Part shown: one piece after another, positions 1-11,552 of the stretch
Numbering within the stretch: position 1 is the first letter of the stretch
How the letters are laid out: every line of letters starts with the position of its first letter
Notes under the pieces: generated by a model
Databases searched by the model: none
Seen by the model: only the letters and a program-made list of their open reading frames with translations
Told to the model about the DNA's origin: nothing
Origin: Sanderia malayensis
Taxonomy: Eukaryota; Cnidaria; Scyphozoa; Semaeostomeae; Pelagiidae
Direction: 5' to 3'
DNA: 64,000 nt
Assembly (NCBI GenBank): GCA_013076295.1
Contig: RQOL01000861.1
Location: forward strand, 558,001 to 622,000
Program-made: the position numbers and the translations under genes

Positions 1-58
1 ACTGGAACATATTTGTTGTTAGCTGGAAGATTATTCAAGATATTTGTTGCTGTTTTAA

Positions 59-1553
59 AGGGCCCCTACGGCTTTTTTTTATTTGTGAATGCAATAAAAC
101 TCGGTACGCTGACTTCATATCTGAAAATTATTTTTAAATCAGACGCGTAGTTCACGAGTTATAACGTGTGGAAGTGTCGATGTTTCGTCATTTTCGCCAT
201 TTTCATTTTCTCACTTTTAGGAGTGGGTCAAGTCCGACTATGACATCATAGTCAGACAGTGGCTGCTTAATGTGCTCAGTGGCGGCGGGCGTAGGCCGTG
301 CCATGTTAAAACAGTACGTACGGGATTTCAATAAGATCGAAAACATGATCACAGATATTTGACAAGACCTGGAAATTGTTAGATTTATATGTGAAACTGG
401 GAAAATATGCCATAGCGATGTGTTTTGGTAGCCCGTGCAAATGCACCCGATAAATCAAGATTTGTAGAGCTTCACAGAATTCAGCTTTAAGCTCGCCCTG
501 AAGCTGTAACGAGAAGGAAATGGAGATTTCATCAATTCGCAACGACGGACGAAATTCTAAACTTCGCAGTTAGAAATGCCAGCATGCAACCATCAATTTC
601 GGTGCAATAACGAAATTCATGTGTAGTAATAAAGAATTGTGTTGCACATTTTCTACACTTGCGGTATCTAATGAAAATCGAATTGTTTCAAGTTTCTTCA
701 ACCACGAAGGTTGACCTACACGACGGATGCATATGGCCATGGCCTAAATCATATTACGTATAGAATTTTGATACACTTTTACTTCATCAGATACACAATA
801 GAAAGATAATAGTTCAGATCCAGTTAATTGTCCAGAAAGTTCTCTTTCGACATTTCTTTTCTCGCTCACATCTCTTTCATAGCTTTCAGTGAAAGAGTTC
901 TCAGCCAAATAGGATCAAATGCATCAGGTTCTTCTTCATCGGTCTGCTTTACTCTACGATACGATCAATCCTATCCCCTCGCCCAGCTTCGCATTCCTCA
1001 GCACTGCAATCCCTACTGTCATGAACTACTATCCGACTAAGAATGTTTAATTTAAGGAAACTTTCTATTCAATTCTGATCACCAAAACTGCAGAAATACC
1101 CACGAATACACATAACGAGACAAGACAAAGCGCAAACACTATCTATTATACTGAATGGCCTACGCCCGCCGCCACTGAGCACACTGAGCAGCCACTACAT
1201 GGGAATTTTGTATTTCCTCCCCACAGCTGCAAACTCGTCAAAAACTTTTCAAATTCCAATCCCATTATGCGCCGACCTGTTTCTCATCATCAAAGTTAAA
1301 AAATCAAATACCAAGCTCGTCGTTTACGAGAAAAGCTCATGTCAAATTTGTTGCTTCAGTACGGGAAAATAACGGGGTCCGACTATGATGTCATAGTCGG
1401 ACTCGACCCAGTCCTAAAAGTGAGACGCGAAAGTGTGAACGCAAACCTTCGTAACTCAACAACTACTTGTCAGATCAAAAAAATATAAACGGTTTCAGAA
1501 TCAGCGCATTCGATTCTATACTATTAGCTAATACAAAAAGCCGTAGGGGCACT
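59..1553. mobile_element. Palindromic TTAA-flanked TIR element, copy 1
   Basis: Both ends carry matching inverted sequence (AGGGCCCCTACGGC at the left, GCCGTAGGGGCAC at the right), and TTAA lies just outside each end (55-58 and about 1554-1557). The arms stay inversely related for several hundred bases, including the GGCGGGCGTAGGCC stretch near 287 and again near 1160. A second, inverted copy occurs at 37765-39284. TTAA target sites are typical of piggyBac-type elements, but no transposase is present, so this is a non-autonomous element. The small open frames inside it (306-542 minus, 828-1040 plus) recur in the other copy only because the element recurs. Confidence 0.75.
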
Positions 1554-1618
1554 TTAAATAATTTTCTTTGTCAAAAAGTCGTAGTTTTGTTGGATATGGA
1601 AAGTTCTGACAAAGTACT

Positions 1619-1810
1619 TTGCGGTCCAACCTGAATTGCGTTAAAGATTCATTTGGATGCCAGTTTTGTGATTGTTCATTCAAGAGCCTACATGGCTTGA
1701 ATCAGCATTTGAGAATTTATGGAAAAAATAGAAAGGAGACCATATCTTATCTAAATAAAAACAGTAAAAATTCCCAAGGGGATATTGTTGAAAGTTTTTG
1801 CTCAGATTAA
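1619..1810 (+). pseudogene. Zinc-finger-like fragment, possibly N-terminus of the downstream non-LTR element
   Basis: A 63-residue open frame contains CQFCDCSFKSLHGLNQHLR, which resembles a C2H2 finger (C-x2-C-x9-L-x2-H) with the last histidine missing. Non-LTR retroelements with a restriction-like endonuclease often begin with such fingers, and a reverse transcriptase of that type follows on the same strand at 3.5-5.7 kb. The link is an inference because a minus-strand retroelement lies between them. It could also be a fragment of an unrelated finger gene. Confidence 0.3.
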
Positions 1811-2098
1811 GACTTAGTTCAAACCACCAATTCAAACGATTTGTTGAAAGTTCAACTTCATGTTAGAGAAAACGAATCAAACAGATCACGCAAGTATAAT
1901 TCCTTCGACGCACTGCAAATTAGTTTCAGTCTATGATTTTCAAGATTCGGCCTTACTAGGCCCTATTCATAATCAAACTAAAAATTCTAATGCTACGAAT
2001 GTTGCTAATTGTTTACTGGTCGAGTTCGATTGATTACCACAATAAGTTCTTCGAGCTGGTCAATTTTCACCGCGATCCCAAACATCGAAACTCGAACT

Positions 2099-3387
2099 TC
2101 ACTGCGAATCCACATGTACCCGAAGGAGGCTGACGTAATTCCACTCCGATTTATTGTTTATAAGATTTTCTCGCGTCGTCCTGCTTATCCTCACCGCTTC
2201 AGATATTTGCCTCAGCATTGCATCATTTCTGTAATTCCCGGTTATATTCATTCTGAAATCTTGAATCTCCCCGTCATGTTTTTCACTGCAGTGCCTCCAA
2301 ATCATTGAAGATTCAGATCTTCTCTCGAGCTCTTCCAAGTGCTGTTTCCCGCACGCAAATCCATTCTTTGACGATTCTCCGTGGTACTTCATATCCCGGT
2401 CTTGTTGTTCACACCCAACACACGATATCTCATAATTTATTCCGTCTTTAGAGCATGATCCTCGACCTCCAGTCTTGCATAACAAACACGTCTCACGATT
2501 GCAAGATACTTCCTTGAACGGATCAGATCTTTGAAGCTGACTCTTCAACGAACAACCGGCTTTCTCGATTACACAAATGCGGACACCACACCTGTCAATT
2601 TCATTTTGGTACTTGCGTTTCAATTCAGACCCCGGAGTTGATTGTATAAAGATCACAGAATCATACTTCCCGTTCTTGTACCAGTTAAGTACTCTGTTCT
2701 TCTTGGCTCTATCCCGTTCCTCCCGGTTCCACTCATACGGACGATATAGGGGGCGTTCTCCTAGTTCAACTCTCCGATGTATCTCGTTTGTTTGTTTGTT
2801 TGTCATCTTATTTTAATTCGATATCTCTAATAGCTTTACAGAAAAACTAATCTAAATCGAATATTTAACTACCATAATTTATTACGAATGAGGAGACATA
2901 TTAACCGCATACAATACAAGCGGGGATGACTACATACAATCCTCATTTAAGTTGAATGACTACATACAATCCTCATTCAAGTTAACTACTTAACTACCAT
3001 AATTTATTACGAAATGAGGAGACAATTTAACCGCGCAAGCATTGTTGAGTCCCCAAGCATTGTTCTGGTTTCTGGTTTCTCGTCATACGCCTTGAGAGCC
3101 GAGTTGACAATCTCGTACCAAAACGTCTTAGGAAAACCAGAAAACTGCATCCGGAGAACCATGTTACTGACGTGTTGTGCAACCTCTTCCCATGGAATAC
3201 ACGCCGAGCAGTTAAGGAGTACCCGTGGAACCTCTTGTGTGAGAATCGTCCGCTTCTGTCTCATCGGTAGTGTTGACTCTGCATTTATCATTGCTTTTGA
3301 CGAAACAGCCTTTGCGTAGAACTCGTGAACGATCTTCTTGGCTCCTCCTACATCCCGAACGTGCAGTTTTAAATCGAGTGATGGCAT
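2099..3387 (-). pseudogene. Retroelement C-terminal region with GIY-YIG-like domain (two pieces)
   Basis: Reading on the minus strand, 3387-3007 (126 codons) is followed by 2806-2099 (235 codons). The first piece resembles the region after the reverse transcriptase in a common cnidarian retroelement family, as I recall it (a PSLDLKLH-like start, then SQEV/TQEVPR). The second piece has a cysteine cluster (CNRETCLLC then GGRGSC, ISCVGC) followed by KYHGESSKNGFACGKQHLE, the expected layout of a GIY-YIG nuclease Y-x-GE-S/T...R/K...H core, and then WRHCSEKH and DAMLRQISEAVRI. GIY-YIG endonucleases are characteristic of Penelope-like elements, but the assignment here rests on motif recall. About 200 bp of tandemly duplicated sequence separates the two pieces. 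No complete reverse transcriptase is present. Confidence 0.5.
2865..3036. repeat. Tandem duplication, unit about 124 bp
   Basis: The sequence around TTTAACTACCATAATTTATT at 2865 recurs at about 2989 with small changes, and a shorter unit (GACTACATACAATCCTCATT) is itself repeated at about 2928 and 2955. The duplication sits between the two pieces of the GIY-YIG-like retroelement remnant and separates its reading frames. Confidence 0.7.
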
Positions 3388-3518
3388 CTTTCCGTCGTGG
3401 TGGTTGGAAGGGCAGTCTTGTTTGTTGAAAGTTCGTTCTGACGCAACAAGTTCTTGTGATGTGGATGCAATTCAATTTTTGTTCGTGACATCAAATATAA
3501 ATGGGGGTGAAGTAGATC

Positions 3519-5660
3519 ATCATATCATGTATTTGAAGAAGATCTTCATGCTGCGAATGAAGAAGTGGTTTTCTGGAGAAAGAACATATTCCTATTGCCG
3601 ATGGGTAAAGCTGGTAAGCGTTATATTGAAGAAACAACTAGACTTTTAAATGCTTGGGGACAAGATACTCCACTCAAGTGATCGCCTTAAGGCTATAATG
3701 GCGATGCCCAATCTCCTTCTTCAGAAGCCTTCGAAGCATATAAGTCTAAAGATTACCTGAAGGCTTTGGAAAGACGTTTAAATTTATGGAGAGATGGCAA
3801 CTTGAAAGATTTTTTACTAGAAGGAAATACCATACAAGCAAACCTCAAAACTTTTAAGAAGTTAAATAATATTGCTGAAATCTCAAAAAAAGTTTGCTTC
3901 TGAACTGCAAAAGGGGAATGTAAATGGTGCCATAAAACTGTTATCAGACAATATGCGCAGAAACATTCTTCCTTTGAATGCATCTACTTTGAATAGTCTG
4001 AAATTGAAGCATCCTGAGGCTAAAGAGGCTGCAAGTGAAGTCTTACTTGATGATATTGTGTCATCTATTCACCCATTTAAATTCGAGGAGATATCAGGAG
4101 AATCGGTGCGAAAGGCCGCTATCAGAACTAAAGGCGGATCTGGTCCTTCAGGTATGGATGGTGAAGGTTGGAGAAGAATATTGACGTCCAGCTCTTTCGG
4201 TTTTTGTGGTAAAAATCTTTGTAATGCTTTTGCATCTGCAATACAAAAGCTCTGCACGGTTAAGGTAGAACAGTCAACAGGCTAATACCTCTGGATAAAA
4301 ATCCTGGATTACCCCCGATTGGTGTTGGAGAACTTCTTAGAAGAATTGCTGGAAAATTTGTGACATCTCTTCTGAAAGAAGATATAGCTTATTCAGTTTG
4401 TTCCTTACGAGTCTGTGCAGGCCAAGATGCTGGTTGTGAGGCACTTATACATGCCATGAAGTCCATATATGATGAGAAGGAAACGGAGGCGGTTCTACTT
4501 GTTGGTGCTTGTAACGCTTTTAATGCAGTAAATCGCAAAGTTTTTCTTCATAACATCAGAGTTATTTGCCCTCCTCTTGCTCTGTTCGTAACGAACTGCT
4601 ACTCCGTGCCATCCAGATTGTTTGTTATTGGAGGCGTTGAAATCAAGTCTTCAGAAGGTACGGCTCAGGGAGATTCCGTCTCAATGGCAATATACACCAT
4701 AGCATCATCCCAATGATCCTCACCCTATTGGAAATTTCATTATTAACTAAATCTGCTGCTTAGGCGAATGATGTCACTGCTGCTGGTAGTCTTATAAATC
4801 TTAAAAACTGGTAGGAAAATCTGATTGAACTTGGTCCGAAATTTGGATACTTTCCTGAGACTACGAAATCTTGGTTGATTGTAAAGGATGATAAAATGGA
4901 TGAAGCACAAAGGATCTTCCAAGGCTCCAACATAAGAATAACATCAGACGGGAAGCGACACTTAGGTGCTGTCATTGACTCTAGCATATTTAAAGATGAT
5001 TATGTGAATGAAAAAATCGCCGAATGGATACGTGAAATCAAGCTTCTTTCAAACATTGCCAAAACTGAACCACAAGATGCATTTAATTGTTTTATTAGTG
5101 GATATAAAAACAAAGTCACTTTCTTCATGAGGAAAATTCCTGATATCTCGGAAAACCTCAAGCAGTTAGATCAAGTAATTCTAACAGATTTTATACCTTC
5201 TGTCACTGGAGGAATCTTATGCACTGAAAACCAGAGAATTCTTCTTTGGCTTCCCCCGAAACTCGGTGGTTTGAGTATTCCGATTTTTTCAGAGATTACA
5301 GACGTTCAATACTTGAACTCACAAAGGCTTACTAACTCTTTGCGGCAGAGCATCTTTAATCAGAAAAAGGATCTTGAGGTTGAAAATGTGTCCAAAGAAA
5401 TCAAAATAAAGATAAAAACTGAACGATTTCACCGTAATAACCAGACACTGATCGAATTGGGAGCCTGGATGAATGAGCAAGAGAAACGTCTTACCGATCT
5501 TCCCAGAGAAGATGGTGCCTCCATACGGCTGACGAAGCTACCTTTGAAGGATGAAGGATATGTCCTTACAAAACAGCAATTTTGGGACTCAATTACAAGT
5601 ACTCAATTACAGACTCATTTTGTGCTTTACACCAAGAATCGTGCAAAATTCCGTATTTAG
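3519..5660 (+). pseudogene. Non-LTR retrotransposon reverse transcriptase (restriction-like-endonuclease type), frameshifted
   Basis: The reading frame begins near KAGKRYIEETTRLLNAWGQD (about 3608) and continues with shifts through 3872-4285, 4360-4716 and 4875-5660. Recognisable blocks are KGGSGPSGMDGEGWRRI (RT-0), [19 protein letters not shown] (RT-1), the catalytic region [11 protein letters not shown] (usually DA.NAFN; the first Asp is lost here), and [14 protein letters not shown] (RT-4). The FADD/YADD block near 4760 is not intact. Downstream GKRHLGAVIDSS and FMRKIPDISE match the thumb of a cnidarian element family I recall. The element ends abruptly near 5660 before its endonuclease; a matching endonuclease fragment is at 13.7-16.0 kb. 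It is inactive. Confidence 0.75.
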
Positions 5661-5761
5661 CTACAAAAGATACACTTATAAGAATACCTTTATTTGTGCA
5701 ATGAATAATGTTGCAGCTTATTACATTTCTGCTCCACATTGACAACATCTTTCTTTGTGTT

Positions 5762-6055
5762 TTAATTTTCACATAAGCTAAAGTTTTTTACAAAGCCAAG
5801 AAATACCTCTTTGGCGAACTCTCTCCCTTGGGCTGTTAAGTCTTTTTCAGGCGCCCCATGGCTACAAAATAACTTCACCAAACAATTTGCTATTTGTAGG
5901 GCTAACTTTTCAAGAATTGGAAACGCTTCAACCCATTTCGTAAAATAGTCTGCACAAGTGAAAATATATCGGTTCCCATTGCCAGGCCAGTTGTTCGATA
6001 AGCTCCCATCAAGTCTATTACAAGCATCTGTCATGGTTTGTTTACCTATGTGCAC
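5762..6055 (-). pseudogene. Integrase catalytic core fragment
   Basis: The minus-strand translation contains NGNRYIFTCADYFTKWVEAFPI, the first Asp region of retroviral-type integrases, and later HGAPEKDLTAQGREF, where the usual second catalytic Asp of the DQGREF block is replaced by Ala. The preceding sequence IDLMGAY is recovered in another frame, so there is an indel near 6010. The wording is closest to the integrases of Ginger-type DNA transposons and some Ty3/gypsy elements. It is probably the downstream part of the same integrase gene whose earlier parts lie at 8227-8422 and 12090-12387 on this strand. Confidence 0.65.
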
Positions 6056-6629
6056 AACGTATTTTCATTTTAAAATTAGATTCTTTGACTTTCAGACATA
6101 AATAGAACATTCAGAAGAAGATAAGATGAGTATAAAAATATTCATCGTTATGCAATTTAACTCAACATCAGCATTTTGCAATAGCTGCCCTGTCCTATAA
6201 CATTTTTTGCATTGAGAACACTGCAAAATATGAAGAAAGAATGTTAATTTTACATATAGACATATTCATAGCACATTTAATCCTTTTTCCGCCCCAAGTG
6301 TAGTTGGAAGCGAACTTATCTTTAGCATTTGGCAGTGGAGACAGAATACAAGAAAAACAACACAAGTTTTATGTGGGAGTACGCGGAAATGGTTCATGGC
6401 AGCAAACGTCTCATCAGCCCTACGCGGGGGGTCTTATATTCAATATCTGATCCCCCTTTGTAAAGTGTAATTTGGTGAGTCTATGAAAAGTGAGAGCTAA
6501 GGATTGAGCGAGCACTTGCTGCTGGCCACGGCGTAAAAATGAAACTAGTTTATGCGAAAACGGGTGTGAGTAGCTATCATAGGTGAAACCATGAATAAAA
6601 ACAAACTGCAAACAAGTTTTGAATAGCAT
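6056..6629. other. Non-coding interval
   Basis: I see no gene or clear element ends here. It separates the integrase core fragment from the 120-bp satellite and is moderately AT-rich. Confidence 0.4.
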
Positions 6630-7262
6630 GCCCCGGCGCACAGGGGAGTGCCCCGTTGCCAAGCGATGCATAGGTATCATGAGGCAAGGCCTCTTGGGCA
6701 CCTTTGAAAAGCAATCATGTTTTCTTTTGACCATATCTTTTAAAATGCATGCCTCGCACACAGGGGAGTGCCCCGTTGCCAGGCGATGCATAGGTATCAT
6801 GAGGCAAGGCCTCTTGGGCACCTTTGAAAAGCAATCATGTTTTCTTTTGACCATATCTTTTAAAATGCATGCCTCGCGCACAGGGGAGTGCCCCGTTGCC
6901 AGGCGATGCATGGGTATCATGAGGCAAGGCCTCTTGGACACCTTTGAAAAGCAATCATGTTTTCTTTTGACCATATCTTTTAAAATGCATGCCTCGCGCA
7001 CAGGGGAGTGCCCCGTTGCCAGGCGATGCATAGGTATCATGAGGCAAGGCCTCTTGGACACCTTTGAAAAGCAATCATGTTTTCTTCTGACCATATCTTT
7101 TAAAATGCATACCTCGCGCACAGGGGAGTGCCCCGTTGCCAGGCGATGCATGGGTATCATGAGGCAAGGCCTCTTGGACACCTTGGAAACTAGAACCCTA
7201 TTTCCTTCGTCAATAGTTTAAAAAGCCTGCCTCGAGCACGGGGGAGCGCCCCGTAGTCAGGC
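6630..7262. repeat. Satellite array, 120-bp unit, about five copies
   Basis: GGGGAGTGCCCCGTTGCC starts at 6643, 6763, 6883, 7003 and 7123, an exact 120-bp period, followed by a degenerate sixth copy (GGGGGAGCGCCCCGTAGTCA near 7240). Neighbouring units differ at only a few bases, indicating recent expansion or homogenisation. Because 120 is divisible by three, open frames run through the array on both strands (6420-7181 minus, 6619-7221 plus); these are by-products of the period and not genes. Confidence 0.95.
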
Positions 7263-8226
7263 GGCGTGTTTGTGAGTGAGTCAACGTTTTTCTAATGCCG
7301 AAACCGACTTAAAATGTTAGTGACGTAATGTGGTTGATATTTGAAGGGATGCTGGAGATCCCCAATATTATTCAACAATTTCAACGACAAAATCTGACCG
7401 GGCCATATGAGTGAGGCTTGCCACCAGAGGAACCATTTCATATTTTATTGATAATGCAAGATAGATATTTATAACATTTTGTAGAAAAATCGGATAAATT
7501 CTCTAAATGCAACTTAATATTACTGATATACTGGAATGCGATAAGAAGTAACAAAATTGAAACAGCAAAAGTCTGGAACGCTAGGTGTCCTGGCAAAGTT
7601 AATGTTTTAAAACTATAATCTATTTACGTACGGCAGCAGAATTAAGATAAAGTTAAACACGATAATAATAATAGTAAAGGAAGTAGTAAAATCAATCCAT
7701 AAAAGGTACGCTAGGTAACAGTAGGAGGGTGAGATGGTGGAAAATTTTGTCTTGAATAAGAATTCGAGTTCGTGTGTCTCTAGCACGGAGCACGCAATTC
7801 AAGTGAGGGGAGAATTAGAAAAACAGATGATTTGTTCTGAATGCTAGGTGTGAGTCACGAGTGTGTTTGCCGTATTTTTATTGGTTAAAGAGAATTGACG
7901 TATGCCGTATTCGCGTTCCCATGTTATAACATGTTAAGTCCTTTTCGCATAGATAGTGGCGCCCCGCCATTGATTTGGCTTCTTGTCACCTAAACGTTAA
8001 TTAATTTATCTGGGGGCTACAAAATTATTAACAACAATTCATGACAGGCAGGAATTGAGAATTAAAATGATTAAGGGGGTGACAAATGTTAATGATTTTT
8101 GCTATTTAGTTAAAGATATTGCCAGTGGCGTAATGGAAGAGTTTTCAAGACGAAAATTAGTAAGTTGAGAATTTTCAAACAGAGCTATTTTAAGCATAAT
8201 GTATTATAATGTTCTCACAAAATATT
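7263..8226. other. Non-coding interval
   Basis: No gene or paired inverted repeats were recognised. The interval lies between the satellite and the integrase zinc-binding fragment and presumably contains the sequence that separated the integrase pieces, but I cannot name an element. Confidence 0.4.
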
Positions 8227-8422
8227 TCAAATGAGCGATAATGTTTTTCCATTTGTATCTGGAACAAATCTGGGTTTCGTGGTGTTTAAACCAACGTGAC
8301 CACCTATGGCGCTATCGTGAAATTGCGGAAAGATTTCTTGAGCCTCTTCAAACGAACATACAGCTTTCACCTTCTGGTCATGACTTCGCGAACGGGAATT
8401 TTTCGACCCGCAAAAATACAAT
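8227..8422 (-). pseudogene. Integrase H2C2 zinc-binding domain fragment
   Basis: The minus strand encodes LYFCGSKNSRSRSHDQKVK then SFEEAQEIFPQFHDSAIGGH, the first two histidines of the integrase H-H-C-C domain (FH...GGH), followed by GLNTT. The two cysteines are lost because the frame breaks near 8270. The upstream end of this frame joins sequence at 12090 exactly when the TIR element 8423-12089 and one TACAAT copy are removed, giving TTG-TAT-TTT-TGC across the junction. Confidence 0.65.
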
Positions 8423-8769
8423 AGAAAGGGAATTATCCCCTACAAACTAACAAACAGGGTAACCTTAAATTTTAATGTTTCATATGAAAGCCAAGACAAA
8501 GAGGATCAAAAATCCGAGATGGGACATTTCGAAAAAGTGACGGGGGTCACGTCATTGCTCATCAAAGTATTGCACCATTGGTCACGGTCAGAAAAAAATC
8601 AACTATCTTATATTGAAAACCTGAATACATATTTAGAAAGAACATAAAGAGTTATGCAAAAAATATTAATTAACTTTATCTTTAACATGAACAGTTGAGG
8701 AGATATGGGCAGTCGAAGATGTTACAATTCAGGGGGTAAAAAAAGAAATGAAATTACCTGAACTCACGG

Positions 8770-10995
8770 TTGACAAGCAATCTAGCCCCAGAGGATATTG
8801 ACCACGTCAAAGAGTTCATATGCTCAACTGCCTATTCTGGTATAACGCAAAGACTTGTTGAAACTAGGATTCGCATATACAAGGAACTTAAACATAAGCC
8901 TTCCCCAGTGGGCAATGCGTCGTTGATTCAACGTGGATATGACGTTGAAATTTGGTTAGCACGTTGATCAACGTCTGTTCAACGTTTTATCAACGTCGAT
9001 ATCTCAACCCGAAAACAACGTTGAGATATTTCGTTGATACTACGTTGAATCAACGTTGAATAGATTTTAGTATTTTTCTAACACTGATCGAATTGCGAAG
9101 TTTGATGTGAATGAATAACTCTGATATGATAAAGAAGTTAACTATTGCTATGAAAGCAAAGTTAAAGACAAGTTTTTGTCAAGGTTGAAGATCAACGTTG
9201 AGACAACGTTTTTCTTGCAACCATTTTTCAATGTTCGCATTATGTTCTTGAATCAACGTTTAATCAACGTTATTTCCACGTACGTCCACCCAAAACACTC
9301 ATTATTTATTTCACCAATTTTTGATTCAACATAACCCTCTTACAGGCTCATAAGAGAGCTAAACTTTTTCCGTGTATTTGGAACAGCGCAAGTTTTGTGT
9401 AGATGAATAAAAATACTTTATATTTGCAATAATTAATTGTAAATTCATCCTTCTATGTTTACACAACCTCTGCGATGTCGCAAATTATTCCCGCCTTTCC
9501 TTTTGTTTTGCCTTCGAAAATGGAAGGCACTGTTCTTTTGTTTCCAAGCAACAAAACTTTTACACTTTTTGACAGAGTTTCGATTCGAAGTGAGGGATTT
9601 TTGGCGGTTAGTTCAATGTTCGAACTTTAAATTACAAGTATTTCTTGGCAGAAAAATTTACTAACATCTGAGAAAAATATATTTGAGTGAAGTTACACAA
9701 CGTAACTTAAAAGCTGTGTTCTGCAAAAGTCTCAACCATTTGGTTCCTTCGATACTTGGAGAAAATGCAAAGCAAAAGTTGCAACAGAAAATATATTTCA
9801 AAGAACTCATTTGGTAAGTCTTGTATTTTCAAGCTTTTATGAACATCAATTATTCAAATTTTAATGATTTGATAATCGTAAAGCAAATAATTATTAAAAG
9901 GGTTTACATTTGTAAGGGTATTTTATGCCAATATTTTGGTTGATTTATGCAGGAAATTAAAACTGAAAGTGCCGTTACACAGTTGAAGTTGACAAAGAGA
10001 AAGAACAAAAAGCACTTTATTCGGTAGGCCTATCATGTTTTTAAGTGTTAATTAACATCAACTCTCCAATTGCCATTCCTTGATAGCTTCAGAACTAGAA
10101 GTTATTTAAAACCGTTAAATTTGCGAGTAACACGTTGTTGAGCTTTGTCAGGAATTAAATTTTGCATTCTCTTTTCTTCTAGTTGTGGTTCTCCAATATC
10201 CAGGAGAAAAGCGATGGAAACTGAAATTAAAAGCATTCTTGCCAAATGCCAACTACTGAAAGTTGAAAGACTTAGAAAAGATGGTGGAAAGAAATAAAAT
10301 AAGTAAAGATAATATTTGGTTTCAAAAAAGTATACGAACTTTTTTAGTTTTTGTGTAAACATAGAAGGATGAATTTACAATGAATTGTTGCAAATGTATA
10401 GTTTGTCTTTATTTATCTATACGAAACTTGCCCTGTTCCAAATACACGAAATAAGTTTAGCTCTATTATGAGCTTGTGAGAGGATTATGTTGAACTAAAA
10501 ATTGTGAAATAAATAATGAATGCTTTTAGGTGGACGTACGTGGAAAAAACGTTAATTAAACGTTGATTCAACATAATATCAACGTTGAAAAATAGTTGCA
10601 ACACAAACGTTGTGTCAACGTTGAACTTCAACGTTGACAAAAACTTTCATTTCCAACATAATTTCAACGTAGATACAACGTTGGACATCAACGTTTTTTC
10701 AACGTTGTAGCAACGTTGTTTGCCCACTGGGTCATTGCTATTACCTCCATCGGACCAAGACTCCGTCCACCATACGAATGGTATTATTCCAGCAATTTTA
10801 TGATCGATCAACTGGATTTTAAGAATTTGGGGTTGGAAAATTAAAAATTAAAAAGTACAGCCGCCAGTCTTGTTTGCGGGAGTCAATTTTCTCCTGTAAG
10901 AAATGTGCAGCGAAAGAAAAAGGAGCCTGTTTCAGAAGCGAACGAGGAATTTGACATTGCAGATCTGCAAACACAATGTAAGAAAGCAAGAGAGA
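8770..10995 (+). pseudogene. C-terminal fragment of PIN-like nuclease family gene (copy 1), split
   Basis: Codons from about 8770 to 8904 give EDIDHVKEFI, then TRIRIYKELKHK; this aligns with EDIKEFI...TRIRLYKEMKTK at about 56640 in the larger copy of the same family. The frame resumes after 10730 with SLLLPPSDQDSV, then after frame changes KVQPPVLFAG, KKKEPVSEANEEFDIADLQT and a lysine-rich tail ending near 10993; the corresponding tail in the large copy is WFTGSQ..., KKRKK and an acidic end. The left part starts a few bases after the left arm of the enclosing TIR element, so the fragment looks captured by that element. It lacks the nuclease motifs. Confidence 0.6.
8905..10730. mobile_element. 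Inner TIR element rich in CAACGTTGA repeats
   Basis: The ends are CCAGTGGGCAA (8905) and TTTGCCCACTGG (ending 10730). The arms (about 8905-9466 and 10355-10730) are inverted relatives and are packed with CAACGTTGA-type palindromes; the stretch CGTACGTCCACC at 9278 reappears inverted at about 10531. No TSD is visible and no transposase was recognised. It interrupts the PIN-like fragment between KPS and SLLLPPSD. The CAGTG-type terminus recalls hAT elements, but this is a guess. Confidence 0.65.
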
Positions 10996-11469
10996 AAAGA
11001 CTACCATGAGTAATGCGAAAATCAAAGGGAAAGAGAAATGGTTTGAAAGTAAAGCAAGATAAACAGCAAGCATCGACCGACAAGCGAATCTGTTTGTAAC
11101 CAATCATAAAAAGGCGCTAACGAAAATGATTCTTAGTTAAGTGAAAGCAAGGAGAGCAAATGGGAGGTCTCCGATTTTATATCAAGTGATAGCTCATGAG
11201 ACGAATGGCTACCATAAAATATTAGTGAGGTTTTTTCGCTGACAATTTTTCTATACACTCTATTTCATTTTATCTTGGTTTTAGCAATGCTGATATTACC
11301 CCCTAATTTTGATGACTTATTAGCTTTTATTTTACAAGTTGATGTCTAATTGAAGAACAAATTGCAACAGAAAAGCATTTTTAATGAGTGTAGTTTGAAC
11401 TTTACCTATTTGGAACGGAATTCTCCGTTCATAAGGATCACTAAACAACTAATTCTTATAAAGGTAAAC

Positions 11470-11552
11470 CTCTACAATTCGAATATGTTGTAATTCGAAC
11501 ATTTTCACGCTTCCCTAGGGTGTTCAACCTAAACAGAGTTGACTCTACATCA
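11470..11552. repeat. Short pogo/Tigger-like terminal fragment
   Basis: CCTCTACAATTCGAATATGT, then TTCGAACATT and CAGAGTTGACTCTAC resemble the termini of the pogo-like elements at 30339-30535 and 48272-49243. Only one end is present, inside the 8423-12089 element. Confidence 0.35.

Noticed and set aside
828..1040. Open frame also seen inverted at 38111-38347
   Set aside because: Recurs only because both lie in copies of the same non-coding TTAA element.
6420..7221. Long open frames on both strands (253 and 200 codons) with repeated peptides
   Set aside because: They are produced by the 120-bp satellite, whose period is divisible by three; no domain and no start context.
6630..7262. CRISPR-like direct repeats
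   Set aside because: Repeats are contiguous 120-bp units without unique spacers, in a eukaryotic genome.
8905..10730. Clean TSD for the inner CAACGTTGA element
   Set aside because: Tested several end positions; no matching flanks of 2-10 bp were found.
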